A stretch of DNA of 64,000 bases, taken from the NCBI RefSeq assembly GCF_001792815.1, contig NZ_CP017674.1, forward strand, positions 2,914,001-2,978,000. Direction: 5' to 3'. Numbering within the stretch: the first letter of the stretch is position 1; each line of letters begins with the position of its first letter. The DNA comes from Microbacterium sp. BH-3-3-3 (GTDB lineage Bacteria; Actinomycetota; Actinomycetes; Actinomycetales; Microbacteriaceae). The notes under the pieces are model-generated. The model saw only the letters and a program-made list of their open reading frames with translations, did no database searches and was not told the DNA's origin. The position numbers were made by a program, and so were the translations under genes. Below, in pieces: positions 9,021 through 17,085 of the stretch.

Positions 9021-9803
9021 ATGCGAAGCGTGTTGCTCCCCGCCGCTCGCAGAGACGCCCTGCTCGACCGCCTGCGCCGAGACGGGCGCCTCGTCGTGAA
9101 AGACGTCGCGCTCGACCTCGGCCTCTCCGAGGACAGCATCCGTCGCGACCTCCGAGAATTGGATGCCGCGGGCCTCGCCGTGCGCGTCTACGGCGGTGCA
9201 CTGCCGGCTTCGCCGGCGGTCGCCGACTATGACACCCGCGCCCGTGTCGCCCGGGACAGCAAGACGCGCGTGGCCGAGGCCGCGGTGGCCCTGATCGAAC
9301 CCGGCGCCACCGTGCTGCTCGACGGCGGCACGACGACGCTCGCACTCGTCGACGCGCTGCCCCGCACGTTCGCGGGCACGCTCATCACGCACTCGCCCAC
9401 CATCGCGGCGGCGCTGCTGCACCACGACGCCGAGGTCATCATGCTCGGCGGGCGCCTCTTCAAGCACTCCGCCGTGGCGTGCGGGGCCGCGGCCGCCGAG
9501 GCCGCCCGGGGGATCAGCGCCGACGTGTTCTTCCTCGGCGTCACGGGCGTCCACCCCTCGGCGGGATTGACCACCGGCGACGCCGATGAGGCGGCGATGA
9601 AACGCGTGCTCGCCGAGCGGGCCGCCGAGACGTTCGTGCTCGCGAGCGAAGAGAAGCTCGGCGCGGCCTCGCGATTCGGCATCCTCCCCCTCGACGCGGT
9701 GGCGGGCGTGGTCGCCGATCTCGATGGCGACGCGGCCCTCGCCGAAGAGCTGACCCGGGCGGGCGCGCGACTGATCGGCACGGGGGCGCGCCGCGAGACG
9801 TGA
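9021..9803 (+). CDS. DeoR-family transcriptional regulator
   Basis: A 260-residue regulator with an N-terminal DeoR helix-turn-helix (VVKDVALDLGLSEDSIRRDL) and a C-terminal sugar-phosphate sensor domain with the motif DGGTTTLALVDAL. ATG 9021 was chosen because a -10-like GATAAT at 8999-9004 overlaps the earlier ATG at 9003, and GAAAGA lies just before 9021; GTG 9030 is also possible. GAAA-rich repeats in the 9007-9027 stretch could serve as an operator for itself and the divergent Nudix gene. The target sugar pathway is not clear from the context. Confidence 0.88.
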   Translation: MRSVLLPAARRDALLDRLRRDGRLVVKDVALDLGLSEDSIRRDLRELDAAGLAVRVYGGALPASPAVADYDTRARVARDSKTRVAEAAVALIEPGATVLLDGGTTTLALVDALPRTFAGTLITHSPTIAAALLHHDAEVIMLGGRLFKHSAVACGAAAAEAARGISADVFFLGVTGVHPSAGLTTGDADEAAMKRVLAERAAETFVLASEEKLGAASRFGILPLDAVAGVVADLDGDAALAEELTRAGARLIGTGARRET

Positions 9804-9864
9804 GCGGGCGCATCCCGATCACTCGACGCCGAAGCAACCCCGGTGCGATGTCCCCGGGCCGCAA

Positions 9865-9870
9865 TAGGCT
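9865..9870 (+). promoter_or_regulatory. Leaderless -10 element of pta
   Basis: TAGGCT lies exactly six bases before the GTG start of pta, with no Shine-Dalgarno sequence, as expected for a leaderless transcript. The same layout is seen before dnaX, mqo and galE in this window. Confidence 0.6.
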
Positions 9871-9876
9871 GGCTGC

Positions 9877-12021
9877 GTGACGCAGAGCATCTACATCACG
9901 TCCGCCGAGGGGCACTCGGGCAAATCCTCCGTCGCGCTCGGAGTGCTCGACGCACTCAGCCGCGTCACTCCGCGCGCGGGGGTGTTCCGGCCCATCGCGC
10001 GATCCACCGCCGAGCGCGACTACGTGCTCGAGATGCTGCTCGACCACGACAGCGTCGACCTGGCGTACGACGACTGCGTCGGCGTCACCTACGACGACGT
10101 GCGCGACGACGCCGACGCCGCGCTCGCCCGCATCGTCGAGCGCTACAAGGCCGTCGAGGCCCAGTGCGACGCCGTCGTCATCATCGGCAGCGACTACACC
10201 GACGTCGGCAGCCCCGCCGAGCTCGCCTACAACGCGCGCATCGCCGCCAACCTCGGCGCACCGGTGCTGCTGGTTCTCGGCGGTCGCGCGCAGCAGGGCC
10301 ACAGCGAGACCCTGGGCCTGTCGGTCGCGCGCACCCCCCAAGAGGTCGGGCAGATCGCCTCGCTGGCGATCTCCGAGCTGCAGCACGAGCGCGCCGCGCT
10401 GTTCGCCGTCATCGCAAATCGCGCCGACGCCGACCGGCTCGACGAGGTCGTGGCATCCGTCCGCCAGGTCGTCGACGCCGCGCACGTGGCAGACACCGCC
10501 GAGCGGCGCCGCGTGCCGGTCTGGGCCCTGCCCGAAGACCGCTTCCTCATCGCCCCGTCGGTGCGGGGCGTGCTGCGCTCGGTCGAGGGCGAGCTGATCA
10601 AGGGCGATCCGGCCCTACTCACCCGCGAGGTGCTGGGCGTCGTGGTCGCCGGCATGTCGATGGTCAACGTGCTGCCCCGGCTGAAGGAATCCGCGGTCGT
10701 GGTGATCCCGGCCGACCGCTCCGAGGTGCTGCTCGCCGCCCTGCTCGCCAACGCGTCGGGCACCTTCCCCTCCCTGGCCGGCATCGTGCTCAACGGCGGG
10801 TTCGAGCTGCCCGACGCGATCGTGCGACTCATCGACGGTCTCGGCTCGCCGCTGCCGATCATCGCCACCGACCTGGGCACGTACGACACCGCCGTGCGCA
10901 TCATGAACACCCGCGGGCGCCTGGCCGCCGACTCGCAGCACCGATACGACACGGCCCTGGCGCTGTTCGAGCGTCACGTCGACACCGAGCTGCTCACGAG
11001 CGAGCTCGGCGTCGCTCGCCCGAGCGTCGTCACCCCGCTCATGTTCGAGTACGGCCTGGTCGACCGCGCGCGCACCGACCGCCGCCGCATCGTGCTGCCC
11101 GAGGGCACCGACGATCGCGTGCTCCGCGCCGCCGCCACCGTGCTCGCGCGCGGCATCGCCGATCTCACGATCCTCGGCGAGCCCATCGAGGTGCGCGGGC
11201 GGGCCATCGAGCTCGGCATCGACATCCGCGACGCCGAGGTGCTCAGCCCCTTCGACGCGGTGCACGTCGAGAAGTTCGCCACCGAGTACGCACGGCTCCG
11301 CGCGCACAAGGGCGTCACCCACGCGCAGGCCGCCGACACCGTCACCGACGTGTCGTACTTCGGCACGCTGATGGTGCACCTGGGCCTCGCCGACGGCATG
11401 GTCTCGGGGGCTGCCCACACGACCGCGCACACGATCCGGCCCGCGTTCGAGATCATCAAGACCGCTCCCGGCGTCTCGGTCGTCTCGAGTGTGTTCCTCA
11501 TGGCGCTCGCCGACCGCGTGCTCGTCTACGGCGACTGCGCCGTCATCCCCGATCCCACCAGCGAGCAGCTCGCCGACATCGCCGTGTCGTCGGCCGCGAC
11601 CGCCGAGCAGTTCGGCATCGAGCCGCGCGTGGCGATGCTGTCGTACTCGACCGGCGAGTCGGGCACCGGCGCCGACGTCGAGAAGGTGCGCGCCGCCACG
11701 GCCCTCGTGCGCGAGCGTGCCCCCGAGCTTCTCGTCGAGGGCCCGATCCAGTACGACGCCGCCGCCGACGCCGCGGTCGCCCAGGCCAAGATGCCGGGAT
11801 CCGAGGTCGCGGGCCGCGCGACGGTGTTCGTCTTCCCCGATCTGAACACCGGCAACAACACGTACAAGGCCGTGCAGCGCTCGGCCGGAGCCGTCGCGAT
11901 CGGGCCCGTGCTGCAGGGTCTCAACAAGCCCATCAACGACCTGTCGCGCGGCGCCCTCGTCGACGACATCGTCAACACGATCGCGATCACCGCGATCCAG
12001 GCCCAGGGGAGCCCCGCGTGA
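9877..12021 (+). CDS. pta: Phosphate acetyltransferase
   Basis: A 714-residue long-form Pta. The N-terminal part is a P-loop, BioD-like domain (SAEGHSGKSSVALGVLDAL near residue 8), the middle is a DRTGG-type domain, and the C-terminal catalytic domain begins around residue 400 (RRRIVLPEGTDDRVLRAA) with later motifs MVSGAAHTTAHTIRPA and FPDLNTGNNTYKAVQRSAGA. It interconverts acetyl-CoA and acetyl phosphate in the cytoplasm. GTG 9877 is preceded by a TAGGCT -10 box, so translation is probably leaderless. Its stop overlaps the ackA start by 4 bases. Confidence 0.97.
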   Translation: MTQSIYITSAEGHSGKSSVALGVLDALSRVTPRAGVFRPIARSTAERDYVLEMLLDHDSVDLAYDDCVGVTYDDVRDDADAALARIVERYKAVEAQCDAVVIIGSDYTDVGSPAELAYNARIAANLGAPVLLVLGGRAQQGHSETLGLSVARTPQEVGQIASLAISELQHERAALFAVIANRADADRLDEVVASVRQVVDAAHVADTAERRRVPVWALPEDRFLIAPSVRGVLRSVEGELIKGDPALLTREVLGVVVAGMSMVNVLPRLKESAVVVIPADRSEVLLAALLANASGTFPSLAGIVLNGGFELPDAIVRLIDGLGSPLPIIATDLGTYDTAVRIMNTRGRLAADSQHRYDTALALFERHVDTELLTSELGVARPSVVTPLMFEYGLVDRARTDRRRIVLPEGTDDRVLRAAATVLARGIADLTILGEPIEVRGRAIELGIDIRDAEVLSPFDAVHVEKFATEYARLRAHKGVTHAQAADTVTDVSYFGTLMVHLGLADGMVSGAAHTTAHTIRPAFEIIKTAPGVSVVSSVFLMALADRVLVYGDCAVIPDPTSEQLADIAVSSAATAEQFGIEPRVAMLSYSTGESGTGADVEKVRAATALVRERAPELLVEGPIQYDAAADAAVAQAKMPGSEVAGRATVFVFPDLNTGNNTYKAVQRSAGAVAIGPVLQGLNKPINDLSRGALVDDIVNTIAITAIQAQGSPA

Positions 12022-13268
12022 GTGTCGTACTGGTCGTCAACAGCGGTTCGTCGTCGTTCAAGTACCAGTTGCTCGACATGGAGCACGAGCAGGTGCTCGC
12101 CTCGGGACTGGTGGAGCGCATCGGCGAGCCCTCGACGGGCCCGGGGACCGGCGGAGTCGCCCAGCACACCGTGAAGGCGGCGGCCCTGGCCGCCGTCGAC
12201 GGACCCGCCCCCGCGGTGACCGACGCCACGTTCACCATCGAGCGCGAGATCCCCGACCACACGGCGGGCTTCGCCGTCATGCTCGAGGCGTTCGCCGCGC
12301 ACGGACCCTCGCTCACGCAGCGCCCGCCCGTCGCCGTCGGCCACCGGGTGGTGCACGGGGGCGCGCGCTTCTTCGAGCCGACGGTGATCACGCCCCTCGT
12401 CGAGATCAACATCGACGAGCTCTCGGTGCTCGCGCCCCTGCACAACCCCGCCAACCTCGCGGGCATCGTGGCGGCCAAGAAGGCCTTCCCCGACGTGCCG
12501 CACGTCGCCGTCTTCGACACCGCGTTCCACCAGTCGCTGGCGCCCGAGGCGTACACCTACGCCATCGACCGCGAGGTCGCCGAGGCCCACCGCATCCGCC
12601 GTTACGGGTTCCACGGCACGAGCCACAAGTTCGTCAGCGAGTCGGCGGCGGCCTTCCTCGGCCGCCCGCTCGGCGAGCTCAAGCAGATCGTCTTCCACCT
12701 CGGCAACGGTGCGTCGGCCGCCGCGATCGAAGGCGGTCGCTCGGTCGACACCTCGATGGGCCTGACCCCCCTCGAGGGTCTGGTGATGGGCACGCGGTCC
12801 GGCGATCTCGATCCCGCGGTGCTGTTCCAGCTGGCCCGCCGTGCCGATATGTCGATCGCCGACCTCGACACCCTGCTCAACAAGCAGTCGGGGCTCAAGG
12901 GTCTCGCCGGAGTCAGCGACATGCGCGACATCGGCGAGCGACGGGATGCCGGTGACCCGGCCGCCCAGCTGGCCTTCGACGTCTACATCCACCGGCTCCG
13001 TGCATACGCCGGCGCCTACCTGGCGCAGCTCGACGGCGTCGACGTCATCTCGTTCACCGCGGGGGTGGGCGAGAACTCGCTCCGCGTGCGCGAAGAGGCG
13101 ATGGCCACCCTGGGCTTCGCCGGCGTCGAGATCGACCCCGAGCGCAACGCGCGGCGCGAGCGCGGCATCCGTCGCATCTCCTCCGACGCCTCGCGCGTCG
13201 AGGTGCTCGTGGTCCCCACCGACGAAGAGCTCGAGATCGCCCGCCAGACCCTGTCGGTCACGTCCTGA
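12018..13268 (+). CDS. ackA: Acetate kinase
   Basis: A 416-residue enzyme making acetate and ATP from acetyl phosphate. The ASKHA-fold signatures VVNSGSSSFKYQL at the N-terminus, VGHRVVHGGARFF, and RRYGFHGTSHKFVS are all present, and the length is close to the family norm. GTG 12018 overlaps the pta stop (GTGA), so the two are translationally coupled and form the acetate overflow or re-uptake pathway. Acetyl-CoA synthetase at 50-52 kb provides the other acetate route. Confidence 0.97.
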   Translation: MSVVLVVNSGSSSFKYQLLDMEHEQVLASGLVERIGEPSTGPGTGGVAQHTVKAAALAAVDGPAPAVTDATFTIEREIPDHTAGFAVMLEAFAAHGPSLTQRPPVAVGHRVVHGGARFFEPTVITPLVEINIDELSVLAPLHNPANLAGIVAAKKAFPDVPHVAVFDTAFHQSLAPEAYTYAIDREVAEAHRIRRYGFHGTSHKFVSESAAAFLGRPLGELKQIVFHLGNGASAAAIEGGRSVDTSMGLTPLEGLVMGTRSGDLDPAVLFQLARRADMSIADLDTLLNKQSGLKGLAGVSDMRDIGERRDAGDPAAQLAFDVYIHRLRAYAGAYLAQLDGVDVISFTAGVGENSLRVREEAMATLGFAGVEIDPERNARRERGIRRISSDASRVEVLVVPTDEELEIARQTLSVTS

Positions 13269-13345
13269 GTCACCCCTCGCCGCTACGCTGATCACCGCGG
13301 CGCCAGGGGCGGCCGTTCGCCCTCTTCGCCGATTCGGAGCCCGCC

Positions 13346-14080
13346 ATGACCGACACCTCCACGTTGCCCGACCTCACCGCCTACGACGCGGTGCTGTTCG
13401 ACCTCGACGGAGTGCTCACGCCCACGGCCGAGGTGCACATGCGCGCGTGGAAAGAGATGTTCGACGAGCTGTTCGCCGCGTGGAAGATCGAGCCGGCGTA
13501 CACCGATCGCGACTACTTCGAGTACGTCGACGGCAAGAAGCGCTACGACGGCGTCGCCAGCCTGCTGCGCAGCCGCGACGTCGAGGTGCCGTGGGGAGAC
13601 CCGTCCGACGACCCGTCCGAAGACACCGTGTGCGGCGTCGGCAACCGCAAGAACGCCGTGTTCTCGCGCATCCTGCGCGCCGAGGGCATTGCTCCCTACC
13701 CCGGCTCGGTCGCGCTGCTCGACGTGCTCGAGACCGCGGGCATCCCCATCGCCGTCGTGTCGAGCTCGAAGAACGCCGTCGAGGTGCTCGAGGCCGCGGG
13801 CCTGCGCGAGAGGTTCCCCGTCGTCATGGACGGCATGGTCGCCGAGCGCGACCACCTGGCGTCCAAGCCCGCCCCCGACGTGTTCGCCGAGGCCGCGCGC
13901 ATGCTCGGCGTCGACCCGGCCCGGTCGGTCGCCGTCGAAGACGCGCTCAGCGGCGTGCGCTCCGCCGTCGCGGCCGGATACACCGTCGTCGTGGGCGTCG
14001 ATCGCGGCGTCGGAGCCGAAGACCTCGCCGCAGCCGGCGCCACGGTGGTCGTCGACGACCTCGCCGCGTTCGTAGACTGA
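13346..14080 (+). CDS. HAD hydrolase, beta-phosphoglucomutase-like
   Basis: A 244-residue HAD-superfamily protein. Motif I is FDLDGVLTPTAEVH, where DLDG supplies the nucleophile and acid/base Asp; motif II is VVSSSKN and motif III/IV is KPAPDVF...VEDALSGV. The alpha-helical cap and the link to a GH65 phosphorylase downstream point to beta-phosphoglucomutase, which converts beta-glucose 1-phosphate to glucose 6-phosphate. A TACGCT -10-like hexamer is at 13284-13289. A general sugar-phosphate phosphatase is the alternative. Confidence 0.85.
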   Translation: MTDTSTLPDLTAYDAVLFDLDGVLTPTAEVHMRAWKEMFDELFAAWKIEPAYTDRDYFEYVDGKKRYDGVASLLRSRDVEVPWGDPSDDPSEDTVCGVGNRKNAVFSRILRAEGIAPYPGSVALLDVLETAGIPIAVVSSSKNAVEVLEAAGLRERFPVVMDGMVAERDHLASKPAPDVFAEAARMLGVDPARSVAVEDALSGVRSAVAAGYTVVVGVDRGVGAEDLAAAGATVVVDDLAAFVD

Positions 14081-14199
14081 GCCGTCGCCACCCGCGACGC
14101 CCCCACCGTCGTCCCCACGACGAACCCGAGCTCCACCCGCGCGAACGGCATGCCGCCCTCACGCGGAGACCCGAACCCGCCACCGGAAGGCACGCCCCG

Positions 14200-16737
14200 A
14201 TGATCGATCGCGATCGCTTCCCCATCGACGAATGGCGCCTCGTCGAGACCGAGTTCTCGCTCGACGACGTCGGCGTCACCGAGACCCTCTTCGCCCTCGG
14301 CAACGGCTACCTGGGCCTGCGCGGCAACTCCATCGAGGGCCGCTTCGCCCTCGAGCAGGGGACCTTCATCAACGGGTTCCACGAGACGTTCCCGATCCGT
14401 CACGCCGAGCAGGCCTACGGCTTCGCCGAGGTCGGTCAGACGATCATCAACGCGCCGGATGCCAAGGTCATGCGCGTCTACGTCGACGATGAGCCGCTGT
14501 CGCTCGACGTCGCCGACGTGCGCGAGTACGAGCGCGTGCTCGACATGCGCCAGGGGATCCTCCGTCGCACCCTGCTCTGGGTCACCCCCTCGGGCAAGCA
14601 CGTGCGCATCGAAGACGACCGTTTCGTGTCGTTCGACGAGAAGCACCTCGCGGTGCTGCGTCTCACGGTGACCGTGCTCGACGCCGACGCACCCGTCACC
14701 GTCAGCAGCCAGCTGCTGAACCGTCAGGACGGCGAGGGCATCTACGGCGGCTCGCCGATGGCATCCAAGCAGTCCGGTTTCGACCCGCGCAAGACCGAGA
14801 AGCTCAGCGACCGTGTGCTGCAGCCGCGCGAGTACTGGCAGGACGGCAACCGCTCCGCGCTCAGCTACGAGGTCACCGAGTCGAACATGACGCTGGCCGT
14901 CATCGCCGACCACCTGGTCGACACCGAGAACGACTACACCGCGCGTCAGCTCATCGAGCCCGACATCGCCAAGAACGTCTTCCGGGTGCACGCGCGCGCG
15001 GGGGTGCCCACCACGATCACCAAGCTGGTGAGCTACCACTCCTCACGCGGCGTGCCCACGGGGGAGCTGCTCGACCGGTGCCGCCGCACCCTCGACCGCG
15101 CGGTCGAGACCGGCATCGACAAGCTCATCGAGAAGCAGATCGCCTGGTACGCCGACTTCTGGGAGCGCTCCGACGTGCGCATCGGCGGTCACGGCGACCT
15201 GCAGCAGGCCACCCGCTGGTGCCTGTTCCAGCTCGCCCAGGCGGCGGCGCGCGCCGACGGCCAGGGAGTCCCCGCCAAGGGCGTGACCGGGTCGGGCTAC
15301 AGCGGCCACTACTTCTGGGACACCGAGGTCTACGTGCTGCCGTTCCTGGCGTACACGTCTCCGCAGTGGGCCCGCAACGCCCTGCGCATGCGGTACCTGA
15401 TGCTTCCGGCTGCGCGCAAGCGCGCGCACCAGCTGAACGAGGCCGGGGCGCTGTTCCCGTGGCGCACGATCAACGGCGAGGAGGCCTCGGCGTACTACGC
15501 CGCCGGCACCGCGCAGTACCACATCAACGCCGACGTCGCCTTCGCGCTGGCGAAGTACGTGCGTGCGACGGGTGATGAGGAGTTCCTCGCCCGCGAGGGC
15601 GTGGACATCGCCGTCGACACGGCGCGGCTGTGGTCGACGCTGGGCTTCTGGCGGTCCAGCGACGCCGCCGAAGACGGCGAGCACGACTCGTTCCACATCC
15701 ACGGCGTGACGGGTCCCGACGAGTACACCACCGTCGTCAACGACAACCTCTTCACCAACGTCATGGCCCGCTTCAACCTGCGCTTCGCCGCGCGCACGGT
15801 GCGCGACCTCGCCGACAACAACCCCGACGCGTACGCCCACATGGCCGACCGCATGAACCTCGACCCCTCCGAGCCCGAGCGGTGGGAGCGCGCCGCCGAG
15901 GCGATGCACATCCCGTTCAGCCCGGCCCTCGGCATCCATCCCCAAGACGCCGTGTTCCTCGAGCGCGAGATCTGGGACCTCGAGAACACCCCGCCCGACC
16001 AGCGCCCCCTGCTGCTGCACTTCCACCCGCTGGTCATCTACCGCTACCAGGTGCTCAAGCAGGCCGATGTGGTGCTGGCGCTGTTCCTGCAGGGCAATCA
16101 CTTCACGGATGCCGAGAAGCTCGCCGACTTCGAGTACTACGACCCGCTGACCACCGGTGACTCCACGCTGTCGGCGGTCGTGCAGTCGATCCTCGCCGCC
16201 GAGGTGGGGTACCAGGACCTGGCGCTGGAGTACTTCCGTCAGGCCGCGTTCGTCGACCTCGGCGACCTGCACCACAACGCCTCCGACGGTGTGCACGTGG
16301 CGTCGGCCGGTGGCGTGTGGACGGCGCTCGTCAGCGGCTTCGGCGGCATGCGCGACCACTTCGGACTGCTGACGTTCGACCCGCGCCTGCCCGCCGACTG
16401 GCCCGAGCTGTCGTACGTGCTGCACTGGCACGGCACTCGACTCAACGTCACCGTCACCGCCGATGCGCTCACGTTGCGCGCCGGGCACGAGGGCGACCCC
16501 GTCACCTTCGCCGTTCGCGGCGTCGACTACACCGTCGCGCCCGGCGCCACCGTGCGGGTGACCCTGCACGGACAGGGCCCGGTGCGCCCGGGACGCCCCT
16601 CGATCCGTCAGCTCGAGGGTTCGGTGCGCGAGGACGGCACGCTGCTGTCGGCCTCGGTGCCGATCGTCACGGCGACGATCCCGGTCCTGAACGACGACGA
16701 CGCCCCCATCGCGGTCGGCCTCGACGGAGGTTTCTGA
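14200..16737 (+). CDS. Glycoside hydrolase family 65 disaccharide phosphorylase
   Basis: An 845-residue protein with the three-part GH65 layout: N-terminal beta-sandwich (ETLFALGNGYLGLRGN), an alpha/alpha barrel, and a C-terminal beta-sheet domain. The barrel motif HGVTGPDEYTTVVNDN contains the Glu that acts as general acid, and LLLHFHPLVIYRYQVLKQAD also fits. The family phosphorolyses maltose, trehalose, kojibiose or nigerose to beta-glucose 1-phosphate and glucose, which suits the upstream mutase. The exact disaccharide cannot be read from the sequence. The start is ATG 14200, with GGAAGG upstream. Confidence 0.93.
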   Translation: MIDRDRFPIDEWRLVETEFSLDDVGVTETLFALGNGYLGLRGNSIEGRFALEQGTFINGFHETFPIRHAEQAYGFAEVGQTIINAPDAKVMRVYVDDEPLSLDVADVREYERVLDMRQGILRRTLLWVTPSGKHVRIEDDRFVSFDEKHLAVLRLTVTVLDADAPVTVSSQLLNRQDGEGIYGGSPMASKQSGFDPRKTEKLSDRVLQPREYWQDGNRSALSYEVTESNMTLAVIADHLVDTENDYTARQLIEPDIAKNVFRVHARAGVPTTITKLVSYHSSRGVPTGELLDRCRRTLDRAVETGIDKLIEKQIAWYADFWERSDVRIGGHGDLQQATRWCLFQLAQAAARADGQGVPAKGVTGSGYSGHYFWDTEVYVLPFLAYTSPQWARNALRMRYLMLPAARKRAHQLNEAGALFPWRTINGEEASAYYAAGTAQYHINADVAFALAKYVRATGDEEFLAREGVDIAVDTARLWSTLGFWRSSDAAEDGEHDSFHIHGVTGPDEYTTVVNDNLFTNVMARFNLRFAARTVRDLADNNPDAYAHMADRMNLDPSEPERWERAAEAMHIPFSPALGIHPQDAVFLEREIWDLENTPPDQRPLLLHFHPLVIYRYQVLKQADVVLALFLQGNHFTDAEKLADFEYYDPLTTGDSTLSAVVQSILAAEVGYQDLALEYFRQAAFVDLGDLHHNASDGVHVASAGGVWTALVSGFGGMRDHFGLLTFDPRLPADWPELSYVLHWHGTRLNVTVTADALTLRAGHEGDPVTFAVRGVDYTVAPGATVRVTLHGQGPVRPGRPSIRQLEGSVREDGTLLSASVPIVTATIPVLNDDDAPIAVGLDGGF

Positions 16738-16743
16738 CCCGCG

Positions 16744-16788
16744 CGCACGCGGCGGCTCCCTATGCGGGGGTCGCCGCGTGCGGCGTTT
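16744..16788 (+). terminator. Hairpin terminator after the GH65 gene
   Basis: Arms CGCACGCGGCG (16744-16754) and CGCCGCGTGCG (16772-16782) form an 11-bp stem directly after the GH65 stop, followed by GCGTTTCC. It is a likely intrinsic terminator of the phosphorylase operon. Confidence 0.7.
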
Positions 16789-17085
16789 CCGGCGTGCCGG
16801 GTCTCCGGCCGTGAGGGGCGTGTGGTCGGGCCGCGAGATGCGGGTGGCCGCGGATGCGCGGGAGCATGCCCGCGCCCGTGCGGGGCGGAGGGTCGGGGAC
16901 CGGGGGAGGACCTGGGTGCCCGTGGCATCCTCCGCTCGTCCCTCGTCCTCCCCTCGCCCCGCGTCGCTGCTCCTTCGCGCCCCGCGCGGTCGCTGTGCCT
17001 GCGCTCGCGGCGCGCTGTCGAGGTTTCGGACCCCGACGGACGAGGCCGCGGAGGCGATGTCGGAGGTACGCCGTAGGCTGTTCGG
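16789..17085 (+). other. Non-coding gap before dnaX
   Basis: Nearly 300 very GC-rich bases with no convincing gene; the open frames here lack family features. The only signal seen is TAGGCT at 17074-17079, six bases before the dnaX GTG, which fits a leaderless promoter. Confidence 0.5.
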
